A DNA stretch of 64,000 bases from Oikopleura dioica (lineage: Eukaryota > Chordata > Appendicularia > Copelata > Oikopleuridae), in contig OU015569.1 of the NCBI GenBank assembly GCA_907165135.1, forward strand, positions 6,758,001 to 6,822,000, read 5' to 3'. Below the pieces are notes generated by a model. The model was not told the origin of the DNA and searched no databases. It saw only the letters and a program-made list of their open reading frames with translations. The position numbers and the translations under genes are program-made. Numbering within the stretch: the stretch's first letter is position 1; the number at the start of each line of letters is the position of its first letter. This document shows positions 17,325-29,569 of this stretch, piece by piece.

Positions 17325-19770
17325 ATGGCAGTTGTGATCGAGAATAAAGATGCATTCAAGTCTTGGCTGACAGAGACTCTGTCCCCCATCTGTGATGCCG
17401 GTAATGCGGATTTAATTTTGACAATAGCTAACGCATTTTGATAGACCCAAAAGCGCTTGCTAAATACGTGCTTGCGCTTATCGTCAAGAAAGATCAGTCC
17501 GAAAAGGAAATTCGCAAATTATGCTCGGATCAGCTTGAAGTCTTCCTTCAGCGCGATACGGAGCGCTTTATTGACAAGCTTTTTTATACGATCAAATACA
17601 AGGACTACTTGAAGGTAATGCAATTTTAGAAAGTTGTAGTTTGACTCTTATTTAGGATACAAGCAAGGAACCGTCTAAAGACTCGTCTTCGCGAGATCGA
17701 AAACGAGATCGAAGTCCTCGTCGCCGAAGCCGCTCGCGAGATCGAGGTGATCGTCGACGACGGAGCCGTTCGAGAGAGCGACGGCGAAGATCCCGATCGC
17801 GTGATAGAAGATCGTATGTATTCCTCAATAATATAAGAAATCAACATAGCATTCAGTCGATCCAGATCTCCCCGAAGAAAGTCTTCGGACAAGGTGAACA
17901 CTCATCGAGCGCAATCGCGTTCCCCGCCTCGTTCCAAAACTACGAAGACGAGTCAGAACGGAAGCTCCAAAAAGAGGGACCCCTGCACTGACTACCACGA
18001 AAAGGGTTACTGCCTAGCTGTAAGTATTTTATTCTGTGAATAGTTCCTATGTTTTATAGGGAGATCAATGCACCTTCGATCACGGTGAAGACGCAATCTC
18101 CATTGACTCCGCCAAGCCGCCACCACTGCCAAACATGTCTCTTCCACCTGTCCCCCCTAACATGCCACCACCTCCTCACATGGTAAGGATGTTACGCCGA
18201 AATCAAGCTTAATCGTCATAGATTCCTCCTGGAATGCCTCCAATCCCACCGTTCGGTCTTCCACCTGTACCACCCGTAGGAATACCTCCTTTTGCTCCAC
18301 CTAATATGCCGCCTCCTGTTGTGCAAGGTTTAACAAGAACTAAAAATGGCAATGCGCCAGGCCAAATTTCAAGGACCGTTCTTAATCCTCAGCAAGGATG
18401 CAGGTAAAAACAGTTTCTTAGAATATTGAAGGAATCGTTTCATTTTCAGTCTTGAAGTTCGAAAGATTCCTGTTCACGAAAACACTATTCAAAAACTCAA
18501 CGATCACTTTTCGAAGTTTGGTCAAATTACAAATATCCAGGTACTAATTAATATTCACGCAAATATTTCACACTTGTCCCCAAGGTAGCCTTTGGGCACC
18601 CAGAGAACGCGCTCGTCCAATTTGCGTCGGCGGAAATGGCCAACCGTGCGTATCAATCGCCCGAGCCTGTGCTTAACAATCGCTTCGTGCGCGTTTTCTT
18701 CTACCGACCGCCACCAGCACAGGTGCAAAAGGGCAATATTGGCCAGCGCGTTGCTCGAAAACGCCCTAACTCAGAGAACGCTGAAGAAACCACCGCGATT
18801 GATGAAACCACTATCGGCGAAATCAAGCGAACTGTCACTAATGTCACTGTCGAAGGAACAGATTACAAAAGAACAATCTTTGAAATTATATTTTTTTCTC
18901 AGTGAGATAAAGTTTTGTAATCCCCAAGAAGAACCCAAGATTGTCGAAGAAGCAAGAAACAAACAAAAAGAGAAGCGATCAGAAGCTGTTCAAAAGGTTA
19001 ATTACTATCCACTTTTAACATGTTCCAACAAAACTACTTCAGAGCATCGATTTGAGAAATCAGTACACTGGCCTTTTAGAAGGACAACAAGCCGAGCAGA
19101 AAATGTTGATTAAAATGCTAGAGAAGGGCAACTTAGGGCCGAAGAAGCGCCAAGTCGTTCTTGACACTCTAAAGCAGTTGACTAACTCCATTGATCAACG
19201 AAGATCCTCGATAAAAGCGCTAGAAAGAGACATTGAGCTCTCTGAGAGACGTCAAGCGAAGGTAAACTTCTGATGTTAGTTTAAGAGCTAATGAAAATTA
19301 AGGCTGAGCTGCGGCGGCCTCGTTCTCAACGTTTTGCGCAAACTGCTACCCTTGACCGACGACCGCGGCAGCTGCGAATCACCGGCTTCAAAGAGAGCGA
19401 GCGCGACGAGTGCATTACGCATTTTGCCCAGTTCGGAGAGATCGCCGATATCTCGTTCGAGGAGGAAGGTGTCACCATGATTGTTGAGTACAGGACTAGA
19501 CAGCAGGCAGAAAGTGCTGAGAACCGGGGAAAATCGTTCAATGGTAAGAATTGTATGTTCGTCGCTTCGTTTAATTGATGGATTCCAGGGCGACAGTTGG
19601 TGCTTGTTTGGCATAAGCAAGAAGAAGGAGATGGCGAAGATGATCAGCGGGATGAACAGGACATCGAAGATATCGAAGATATCAATGACACTCTCGATCT
19701 CGAGTCAACCCTTGATTCCGCTAAACCTGAAGCGGAAGCTGAAGAAGAGGAAGTATTGGCAGCGAACTAG
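17325..19770 (+). CDS. RBM26: RNA-binding protein 26/27 orthologue
   Basis: A nuclear RNA-binding protein linked to poly(A) RNA surveillance. Exons: 17325-17400, 17445-17614, 17656-17813, 17857-18019, 18060-18182, 18222-18403, 18450-18540, 18585-~18840, ~18912-18996, 19043-19261, 19303-19543, 19589-19770. Order of parts: PWI-like N-terminus (SWLTETLSPICDAD PKALAKYVLALI, then KKDQSEKEIRKLC), an Arg/Ser-rich stretch, a CCCH zinc finger (C-x7-C-x5-C-x3-H around CTDYHEKGYC and CTFDHG), a Pro-rich region, RRM1 (LEVRKIPVHENTIQKLNDHFSKFG), a coiled coil (QKMLIKMLEKGN) and RRM2 (RQLRITGFKESERDECITHFAQFG). It ends with an acidic tail. The join between exons 8 and 9 is uncertain; the frame requires a weak acceptor near 18911. 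One gene represents the vertebrate RBM26/RBM27 pair. Confidence 0.92.
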
Positions 19771-20816
19771 CGCTGTTTTTGGTTTATCGACTGTTATTAT
19801 TTTAAATCTGACTGATCCTTTACTACCAAGTTCTCCTCTCCTGAACTACATCTGAAAGCTTCATGAATTCAATGTCACTTATTTTTGGCCATTTGAATAC
19901 GCGTCCACAAGTAATGCATTTTCACCTGATAATTTACTATTTGACTAAGACAATGACACCTTAAAGTTTCACCCTTCGTAGCTGATTTTTATTGTATTTA
20001 ACAGTAATCGTGCGCACTCATGTTATCGTCCCCTTCCGACTTTAGTCCCCGTCTAGTCTATTCATCGTGCATCGAATGGCGCTTAAATTGAGTCCATTTT
20101 GCATATTTTTTTTATATAACAGAAGCCAGTGTGGTTACTGTTTATAGATTAATTAATTTGGTCTTACAAATCAATTACTGTCATACGTACGTTTTCTCAT
20201 GTATCGGCACTCCTTCAGTACTATTTTTTATTCGACCCAAAGAGCAATAAAAGTGATGCACGTTATTTCAAAAGCCGTTCGCGAAAAGATCTGGCGTTAA
20301 ACATTGCCAGCACTTGAAAAGATAGTAACCGCAAAATAAATTATCGATTATCAAGTGTAGATTATTCAAAAGACCTGGTCTGGCAGCCAGCATTAAACTT
20401 GTAGATACACAAAACAATGTACTTTCCCCGAGTCTTAAATTAGAGAAAAACCGGGACTGTGCATTCGTTATCGAAATAATGCCACACTCGATTTCGAAGA
20501 GTTTTACATGTCAAAAAAAGATCCGGGTAAAGCACAAAAACCGGCAACTAATCGCCCAAAAGATCCAGTGAACATAGATCTGGCCTAGACTTGTGGCGCT
20601 AAATATTCCGGTTTAGCGAAAAGATCCGCTTCTTGCGGCACATGATTCTTTTACTACTTTTTATTGTCCATGCGTTAGTATCGTTTTCGTTGAGCTGAAA
20701 TAAACGGTAAACCATTTAGACTCTCAAGCGTGTCTGATTTTCGCGATTTCCTGCCGAGTTGACCTTTACTCGGCCGGATCACTGTCAAAAATGAGGAACT
20801 ACGACACGCATGCTAG
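19771..20816. other. Intergenic spacer
   Basis: About 1 kb between RBM26 and attractin. AT-rich, with no coding exon, RNA gene or repeat that I can support. It probably holds the 3' end of RBM26 and the promoter of the attractin gene. Confidence 0.5.
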
Positions 20817-23800
20817 ATGATTCGCTTCTTTACGCTAAATGGCCTACTCGCCACACTCGTCCTCGTTCTAGCCAGGGGATCGTACGACTCTATCTCCACA
20901 AGGTACACGAATAATGTCCGGACATAGTTTTTAGCCATTTTCTAGCGATGGTAGCCGTAAAAACTGCAACCGAAAATGCGAAAACGGCGGGAGTTGTGCG
21001 ATCACGACCAGCGGTACGCAGTACTGTGAGTGCGCGCCCGGCTGGACCGGCGAAGATTGCTCCATGTGCTCCGGACGAGTAGAGATGCAAGCGTACAACG
21101 AGCTGCAACAGATTCACGACGGAAATCAGAACTACTCAAGTCACCAAAACGCAAAATGCTCGTGGTTGGTAAGAGCCGAGCTTGACGATGCTGAGAAGCC
21201 ACTTCCAATCGAGATAAATGTGACCTTTTTCGAAACTGAATGCGGCTGGGATCACTTGTACATATACGATGGCACGTCTTCGTTAAAATCGACTTTACTC
21301 GCCTCCCTCTGCGGAATTTCGAACAATCCTCCGCTCCTTTACGCAACATCTGGTCATGCATTTCTTCATTTTTATTCCGACATGGCATACAACATGTCTG
21401 GCTTCGATTTAACCATCCGTTCAATTCCAAAGATTCCCGAGCCTCTCAATCCCTTACCAGCGTTAGTCGAAAATACAGCCTTTGGACTGCTCACTCTTGA
21501 CCGATCTATTCTACCAGAAGAAATGATTGCTCGATCGCTGCCATCATCTGCGCGAATAGGAGCAAAGATATTCTTTTGGGGAGGCTATCAGTTCCCGGAC
21601 GTAACAACTGCTCCTGATAATGCAACTTGGCTGATCGACATAGACGCGGCCATTGAGCCGAAGAAATTACAATACTCTTCTCCCCCAATACGATATGGCG
21701 CCCCAATGACCATTTTCAAGGAAAAACTGGCTTTAATCTATGGAGGAGCAAAATTTCCAGATTATCACCTGTTCAACGATCTATGGGTTCTCGACACTTC
21801 GCAAAACATCGGCTGGACTCAAGCAAAAGCGACCCCATACTCAGATGATCAGACAGAGGAAAAACTTTTTACAATGTCTGGCCATTCGATGGTTACTGTA
21901 ACTTTTGGAAACGGCACTGAGTTGATTCTCTGTTTTGGTGGATATGTCGGAGATGCTGGCTTCGTCTCTTTGACAATCGAGTTCATTCCCCACGATGAGA
22001 AGATCGATCAGCTACTCTTTCGATATCCAGAAACGCTTGGTTTCCGAGTTCCTGGCAGTTACGGTCATTCTTCCGTCGTTGACCCAGAAAACCCAACTCA
22101 TGTATATTTGTATGGAGGATTTCAAAACAATAATGTGCGGAACGAGTTGGTTTTATATGACGCAACGAGTAGAATTTTCAGCCAACTGAGAACAGCTGAG
22201 ACAGCGTCGAGAAGGTGGCTTCATGGAGGCGGCATTGTCAATCGTCACTTGATCTTTCTTTCTGGCAACGCACACACTGATTCTACTCACAGCTCGGGTA
22301 CCCTCTGTTTCTCTGATGAAATTCTGCTCTATTCGATTGAATGTGGAAAATGGACTACTTTTAAGTCTTCAGCCAAGTGGTTTCCTCGATATGGCTCAAC
22401 GGCTCTTTCGTTTGAAGATCGGATTATGCTCATCGGAGGCTATAACGGAGAGTTGAAGAATGAGATCATCACCTTTGCCCCTTCCCAGATCCCAAATGAG
22501 TGTTCAGTTGTGACGAGAACGAATGACGATTCATGTGAACGCGTTGAGCATCCTTTTGCCGAGAGTACCTACTGTAGCTCGTGTGTATATAAAAACAGTC
22601 AGCGTGATGACGGATGTCATTATTGTGAGGATTCGTCTGCGCCTGACAAAGATAGCTGCGCTGCGTCGCCGGAGAAGGGATATAGAAACACGAATAAATG
22701 TTACAGCAACGTCCGCGACTGCCCAGATTTTAAACAGTGGACATGTAGCCTATCCCATAAACGCTGTACTTCGTGTATAACATCTGGCTGCTCCTACGTT
22801 GTGAAAAGGTAGCAATATTCTTAACCATTTTTCTTAAATGGACTTAGTGATAATGAGAAACGACACTACAGCTGTATCTTGCCGGAATCGCTATCAACAA
22901 CGAGCAATATCACTCGGCACAATACTCTTGATTCTTGTCTAAAAGGTACAGACACGACAGAATTCGAGTGTGGAGTCTTTAAAACTTGTGGCGAATGCGT
23001 CGGCGAAAAGAATAATTCTTCTTGTATGTGGTGCGGAAGACTTGGTGTCTGCGTCAGCAATGAGGCTTATGTTACGTCTTTTCCATTTGGGCAATGCTTT
23101 GAGTGGTTTAACAAAGATCACTGCGATAAGACAGAATGCGGAGGACACAAAACCTGTAAAAGCTGCCAAAGCGATCCTCGTTGTGGTTGGTGTGATGACG
23201 GAACGCAAACTGGATCCGGCACCTGCATGGATGGAACCCTATGTAAGTTGTTAATACATAGGAAGATTTTAACCTTCTTTAGTCGGCTCTAGTAAATCCG
23301 CTACCTCTGTCTGTCCGGCTAACAACTGGTTTTGGATCCATTGCCCGAGTTGTAACTGCTCTGGTCACTCCAAGTGCGACCGTAACAACCAAAACGTCTG
23401 CTTAAACTGCGCACAAGAAAACACAGCTGGTGCAAACTGCGAACGTTGCGCGGTAAGCGAAATCATATATGAATGCATTATCAATTGTTATTACTAGGAG
23501 GGCTACCACGGCAATGCATTGAATGGTGGAATTTGCGAAGAGTGTAAATGTTCTAAGAACAGCAAGGGCTGTGATTATAAAACTGGCAAGTGTCACTGCA
23601 CCACGAAAGGCATTTCTGGCAAACATTGTGACGAAGTAAGTCTTTGCCTTTTTATCTGTCCTAAATTTTCTAGTGCAATATCGGGAATAAATACTGGGGC
23701 GATCCAGAAAACTCCTCCTGCTATTACAATATCACTGGTGCATATGCATACAGCTTCCGTTTGAATAAAGACGACGACAAGTAAGTTAGCCGATGAATAA

Positions 23801-24767
23801 ACGGAATTTAAAATGCATCGGTTTAGAGCTGTCACAGCGCTGAATTGTCATGTTATTGAGCTGAAAGAGGAACCGGATATTGAAGTCGAAGTTACCATCG
23901 ACGACAATGCTGAAGGTATCGATGGAGCTCAGTGAGGCATCAGTTTACTTTTTTTAGGTTTCAATATGACAAACAAATTCTTCATGGTGAATGTAACGAC
24001 ATTTTTGCCCAACGAGAAAGAAGTGCTCATCAATGGCTCAACTAATGCAACAAAAAAATACGTTCTCAATGTATCACATAAAGAGTACAAGTTTGGGAAC
24101 GAAACCCAGCGCGCAATGCGTATTTATATCCATGATTTTTCTACACCAATATTCATCAAAGTATGATATTAATCCAGTTTCGTGAGCTAACAACAGTCTT
24201 TACAGGTTCAAGTACGCCAACAGAGCAGAATGAGTTTGTTGACGTTCTTTTTGGTGTTTTTCGCTTGCTTCCTATCCCTGCTTTTGCTCGCTGTTATAGG
24301 CTGGAAGGTAAAATAGAAAAGAGTTGACGTGGGCCCTTGCTGACTACTTTCTAGTTGAAAACAATGTACGACCTGTATCTGCAACGTCGAGCGGTTTTGA
24401 ACGAGATGCGCGAAATGGCAGCGCGTCCATTTGCTCAAGTTCATCTCTCAACCGAGAAAACCATTGTTGACGAGCCACCCCAGCCTGTTTGCTACGAAAT
24501 ACTCGAAGACCAATCTGCGGCAGTCGCAACTTCATTTCTTCTCTTTCCCCGGCACCCTGATGGCTCGCCTCCTGTTGGATTATCATCCCTTTGCTTTGGC
24601 TCAGTTATGATAGCCGTAATTAACCACCACTGTTAGCGTTAGAGTAACGTGTTTTTTAGTTCGAGGAGAAATTCGAGCAAAACCTACTACTGCCTGTGCC
24701 ACCGGCGCTTTCACGCGACGGTGTCGACAATCCAACTTGTACCGATATTGCCCCCACGCCGACCTAG
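20817..24767 (+). CDS. ATRN: Attractin / attractin-like receptor
   Basis: A type I membrane protein. In mammals attractin acts with E3 ligases in receptor turnover and pigment signalling. Exons: 20817-20902, 20946-22808, 22848-23242, 23283-23452, 23498-23635, 23674-23780, 23827-23915, 23958-24160, 24206-24307, 24355-24615, 24660-24767 (1173 aa). Order: signal peptide (MIRFFTLNGLLATLVLVLA), EGF (CNRKCENGGSC...CECAPGWTG), CUB (CGWDHLYIYDG), kelch repeats (IYGGAKFPDYHLFNDLW, YLYGGFQNN, IGGYNGELKN), Cys-rich PSI repeats, laminin-type EGF (CNCSGHSKC, CHCTTKGISGKHC), a membrane-proximal domain, TM (LLTFFLVFFACFLSLLLLAVIGW) and a tail with the attractin signature REMAARPFAQVHLSTE. No C-type lectin domain is evident between kelch and PSI, unlike vertebrate ATRN. 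MEGF8 is excluded by length and tail. Confidence 0.92.
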
Positions 24768-25111
24768 TTTTACCTATTTTCAACAGAAACTGAACATGTC
24801 TCCTGACCGTTCAGCGCGATCAAAAAACAATCACTTCTACTAAGCGAGATTTTACCTGCCGAATAAAGTAGCTATTACTACCGATGGACGATTTTGTTCA
24901 ATCCTGAAGTTCCATCTGCATCTAACACTACATTTACGAAAAGAAAACACTCGAAAATCTCTTAATTTCTGTATAATAACTATGCTCGTTCAAAAGAATA
25001 CACTGAGATCATATATAATTTAATCCTTGAGCTCGGTTTTTTTGTTTTCCTTTGCAAGGCATGTGCATGAGTATCCAGAGTCCAAATGCTTCTGAATTCA
25101 GAAAAAGCAAC

Positions 25112-25424
25112 ATGATAACGAGGATACCTTTGAGAATAAGCGCCGTTAGGCTTCTCGGCCGCACTGCTCGAGATCCAACCAAAGCGATCAAATTTATAGC
25201 TGGAACGCTGGTCGCTTCTGTTTGGATTCAGATCATCCGTCAGTAATGGTTTTTCCCGGTCGTGTGTTATTTCTCGCTCGAGTATAGTATTCATATTTAC
25301 TCTTAGTATAAAACCAATGCTCAGTGCAACGCGCGTTCCCAATATTGTAGGACAGATAGTACCGGCGCAGGACGCGGCGAGTCGAACGACCAAGGACTTT
25401 TCAAAATTAAGTCGACCCCGTTAG
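25112..25424 (+). CDS. Possible small membrane protein
   Basis: Two exons, 25112-25242 and 25307-25424, with a GT-AG intron of 64 nt, give 82 aa. An Arg-rich amphipathic N-terminus (MITRIPLRISAVRLLGRTAR) precedes a hydrophobic helix (AIKFIAGTLVASVWIQII). That resembles a small mitochondrial membrane protein, but no family is recognised. The frame could extend to an upstream ATG at 25052. Another frame across the second exon is also open and continues into the next region, so only one of the two readings need be real. Confidence 0.35.
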
Positions 25425-26755
25425 ATGATCAAAAGTTGCTTGGCTCACGATCTGCTGTAGTCGAGTCTTTATGGAATGATGTTGAGAATGGATTTCTTCC
25501 CTTACAAAAGTTTTCGCATGTGTTGAAAGAGCACGATCTCAATTGCTGGTTAAACTTCTATCGCCTTTTTCGGCCTGATGATATTGCTGAATTTATGGCT
25601 CAATTGAAGCAAGATGTAAACAGCCACGGGCTATCAGAATATAACTACAGTTACTAAAATATTCTTTCGGAGTATACCATTTTTTATCCCGAACAAGTGC
25701 AATGCAAGCAGTAGATCGTATGAAAGAATTTTTCTCTTCTGAAAATTGTGAGATTATTTACGGAGAACGACATGTGCAAAGCTGGGAGTGGAACACTGCA
25801 GCGATTCCTTTTTCTTTCAAAAGCTTTTCTGAATTCGCAAGATTTCTCTCAGAGTCAGAAATAAAATTTCAATGGCTTAGGAATAGTTTTCATATACGCG
25901 AATAAAAGATAGCATACTGAACTTATGGAAATTTCTCAAAGTTGCCTTAGTGAATACAGTAGTCTTGTAGCACCGGAAACGAAGACACCGACTGACGATC
26001 TCATCCGTAAGCTGCAATTTCGATCATCAGATGAGCATCTGATCCGCATGCCACCTCGTCAACTTTCGAGTTACGTAGAAGATGATAGTCATCGGCTTAT
26101 GCCATGCTTCACCAAATTCCAAATAGAACGGATAGATCACTACACGTAAATGAAAGTTATGTTACACTGGTAGTTTTAACTTTTTAAGCGACTCATCAGT
26201 TGTTACTCTGTTACTGGATCGCCGTCTCATTCTACCTACGAGAGCTCCGATAAACAACCTACAAGAAGCGGAGATGAAAACTTATTGGAGAGACTCTAAC
26301 ACGCCTCACCACATTTTCAAAGAGCCTCACATCGAAAGACTTAGAATCGTTCATAAATTTAATGAACATGGAAAAATCATTCAGTGGTTGTGGCACTATG
26401 AAGATAATGACATCTCAGAGCTTCCTATTTTGTCGCCAGTGGGTAAGTTATTATCTTTATCAAAATGCATGCCTATAGTTAGGGGCTACTAACTTCTGAT
26501 TTCATAAACGTTCATAATACTAAAATCTCTTGAAGATAAATTCTACCAAGACGTCCATTTAAAAATCACGACTTATCTAAATGAGTACAATGAAGAAAGA
26601 ATCAGTCGAGCTGCAAACTCAACTCATGTCAACCAAAATACGGAACTTTCTAGACTGTTTGGCATTTCTCCTAAAACAATTGCTATCTCTAAAATTGAAA
26701 ACTTTGACAATTCGCAAAAAGCAGCGACACTAGCTGATAAATTGTCTTCGAAAAT
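25425..26755 (+). CDS. Unrecognised multi-exon protein
   Basis: Several protein-like frames follow each other: 25436-25655 (contains ESLWNDVENGFLPLQ), 25702-25903, 25925-~26147, ~26190-~26441 and ~26537-26755. The last two are bounded by good splice signals and keep frame. Aromatic-rich sequences such as IIQWLWHYEDN and VQSWEWNTAA look coding. I do not recognise the family; ESLWN recalls DRC7, but the rest does not support it. The final exon could join, in frame through a 34-nt GT-AG intron (26756-26789), to the PWWP gene at 26791, making one longer protein. Stop codons between early exons leave a partial pseudogene possible. Exon limits are approximate. Confidence 0.4.
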
Positions 26756-26790
26756 GTATCCTCCGTGTTTCTTTTAACTCCTATTTTAGA

Positions 26791-27499
26791 ATGGTTAAAA
26801 GAAAAGTAAAGAAAGAGCGAAAATTGAGTGAGTACCAACATGGACTGCCTTGCTTAGCAAAGATTAAAGGGTATCCGTGGTGGCCCTCGAGAATCGATTT
26901 CGTCAGAGCTTCGCAATGTCCTCATCGTCTACAGGGGCCAGTTCTCATGGCAGAACGCGACTTCAAGTAATTCTCATCAGAACACTCCCTGTCTTAACTA
27001 TAAGTTTTAAGGCACCCTGTTTTCTTTTACGGAACGCACCAGATCTCCTGGATCAACTATGAAAATTTGCGACCGCTAGATTTTGAAAAGGCCAAGGAAT
27101 ATTGTGATGGTAGAAAAAGAACAACAAAAAAGCTGAAGATAGCTTTCCAGGTACAAGAAAAGTTGCCTAATAATCTTCCTTTTATATCTTTACTTACAGG
27201 AGGCGCTGACCAAACCATGGGTAAAGCTTCAATTCGGGGACGAAAACGGAGACTTTGTTAGAAAGGAAAGATCAAAAGTAAGTTCGATTCTTAGCTTTTT
27301 AACATGATTATCAAATCTGAACATCAGAAATTTCTTTTCGCAGTCGCCAATCAATACAATTCTACAGAATACACCTCCAACTAAATCATTATTTTAGACT
27401 CTCGAATGGACTCAAAGATGGATAGATGGCGCGACTGAAGAAGTGGAAAACGAGAATGAAGACTGGCAAGCTTTGACGCGTGTTAAGCCTTTACAGTAA
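26791..27499 (+). CDS. PWWP-domain protein (first of a pair)
   Basis: Exons 26791-26966, 27012-27150, 27200-27277 and 27398-27499 are all in frame, giving 164 aa if it starts here. After a basic start (MVKRKVKKERK) comes a PWWP domain: LPCLAKIKGYPWWPSRIDFV, then [15 protein letters not shown] conserved segment follows (EALTKPWVKLQFGD). PWWP domains read methylated histone H3K36 on nucleosomes, so a chromatin role is inferred. The ATG is one base after a tttag acceptor. That fits either trans-splicing of a leader or an internal exon of the preceding gene. Its neighbour downstream has the same block order. Confidence 0.75.
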
Positions 27500-27854
27500 A
27501 AAAAGTATAGAAGTTCTTGAAGGAACGTTGTCACTAGAATATTTTAACTTCTCGCTATGATCACTCTAGGTCACCCTTGTCATAAATTTATATAATCACT
27601 GCCACTGTTCAATATTTTTCAAAATTAACTTTTTTTTTCTAAATAGTTTATCTTCAAGGCCTTCGATTTTTCTTTCGAAATTTCAGCGCAATCACTTTCA
27701 ATATTGTATAGAACGCTGATGAAATGCTTTTTGTAATTATAACTTCTGATGCAATGATTACTCTTTCCGTGCCTGTATTAGTTTTTGACTTATAACGAAG
27801 GTTTTATTCAATTCAATTTTTACAATGCTTAAAACTTAAATCATTATTTTCAGA

Positions 27855-29569
27855 ATGGATTCTTTAGGTTTCGGGTGCTCATCATCGTGATAAATAGTTA
27901 TAAAAATAAGCATTTCGAAATTAGATCATTAATAATTTTAATAATTCAAATTTTGATGAAATTACAGAAGTGCAAGATTATTTTTTATAACTAGAGTCTA
28001 ACTACTAGACTTGCACCCTTTGAAAGCTCGGGATGAGGCAGCGCGTGGGACAAGCTACAGATCTCCATTTCATCATGGGGATCTTGTTTTTGCCAAGATG
28101 CGCGGGTTTCCCTACTGGCCAGCACGAATCGACTGCGTTCGCCCGAAAGACTGCAATATTCGGGAACAAGGAAACATTCCTGACTCAATAGACTTCTGGT
28201 AGAATAATGATATTCTATACACACAAAAATTATCCTAGCTGGCCGATCTTCTTCTTCGGTACTCATCAGATAAGCTGGATCGCTGAATCGAAGCTGAAGA
28301 TGTTCGAAGAAAATAGGGACACTCTCGGAAAAAATAAGCACATCAAAGAAGCGATGAAAGTAAGATTTCTACCAATTCTCTGATTAGGAATTAATTTCAT
28401 TCTAGGAAGCACTGACTAACACGGGTGTAAAGTTTCAATTTGGTGATGGTTCTGGAGAAGTCGTTCCCAAAATGTGGACCCATGGCGACAAAGCAAAGCG
28501 TTGGTTTCGGTACCAATCCGACGAAACATCGTTTGTTACCGAGTGGGACACGCACAACAGGGCGAAAAAAAGAAGACTCGACTCTCCAGAAACATCAAGG
28601 CCTTCAAGCAGCTCAGGATCATCGGTCGAAGCTTCTGAAGAGTTGGAGTCCCCGCGTGAATCACCCGATTTGACCGAAGAGCAATCTGGTACCAACGCAG
28701 AGCCCGTTGAGGTAGAGAATGAGTCAGAAGACGAAGAAGACGTCATTATACAGCGATACAGGAAAGAGCTTACTTTCGAAAATGTCAATTTTGATCTTTT
28801 AAAAATGGCGTAAGACTTGATTCCAAAGCACTGAGATAGAGAGGCGACTCACAAAATCGAAGATCTTTCAGTCGGAGATTTCGTTGGCTGTATGTACGAG
28901 AGCGCGTATTATGGAACTGTGCTCTCTAAAAACGAAGAAGAGAAGACTGTTAACGTCCATTTCTACACGAGAAGCAGCCATCACAAAATCTACATTTCGA
29001 AGAAGAAAGATACAGATACTATTACAGAAAAAAGACAAGGCATGTTTCGATAGATAATTTTTCTTTGAGAAATAACTGACTATTTTCAGGATACATTTTT
29101 TGTCACATCCCCGCAGAAAAAGTACAACACGGCAATACCCAAGTAAGGAAAACAAAAACGATGTTTCTCCTCGACGGCGTCGTCCACGCGGATATCGACT
29201 TGAGTAAGTACTGCTACATTTCAACTTATCGATAACGTTTCGTGGAATTATTGATATCTTTCTAGCTGAAGCAAAATGGCGGCTCTTCACTGCAGAGCTT
29301 AGAGAAGACGAAGATGACATTGAGACCTATACAGATGAGGTTGACCGTTTGACTGATGAAATTGATACATTGAACAGGTAATGATTTCCAAAATGCTGTT
29401 TTTCATCTTACCTTTAAGGTCCACGTACTGCGAAAGATCAACATTCAATGTGCCAATAGGATGTGAGAACCATCTCAGCTTCAACCGGACAAGCACCTCT
29501 GCTAACACTTCTTTCAGCAGCGACGTCACCACTGAAGACGGTGGCCGTGTAGAAGAAGCAGATAAATGA
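27855..29569 (+). CDS. PWWP protein with tudor-like domain (second of a pair)
   Basis: Exons: 27855-27867, 28009-28198, 28239-28359, 28406-28809, 28840-29039, 29090-29203, 29266-29377, 29419-29569 (434 aa, frame exact). The PWWP domain is HDGF/PSIP1-like ([20 protein letters not shown], then [14 protein letters not shown]). It is followed by [14 protein letters not shown], which mirrors the preceding gene. A Ser/Glu-rich acidic linker then leads to a second module ([20 protein letters not shown]...VNVHFYT...FCHIPAEKV) resembling a tudor-like fold. A charged helix and a Ser/Thr tail close the protein. The very short intron 28810-28839 (30 nt) and the GC-AG intron 29040-29089 are inferred from frame. 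If the 30-nt intron is wrong, the tudor-like part is a separate gene. A chromatin reader role is inferred. Confidence 0.72.

Noticed and set aside
21002-21430. Minus-strand frame of 142 codons
   Set aside because: Antisense to the EGF/CUB exon of attractin; Arg/Ser-rich shadow composition.
24980-25393. Minus-strand frame of 137 codons
   Set aside because: No domain. It overlaps plus-strand exons with better splice support. Not fully excluded.
25436-25655. DRC7 (dynein regulatory complex) exon
   Set aside because: Only the short string ESLWN matches from memory. The following exons do not resemble DRC7.
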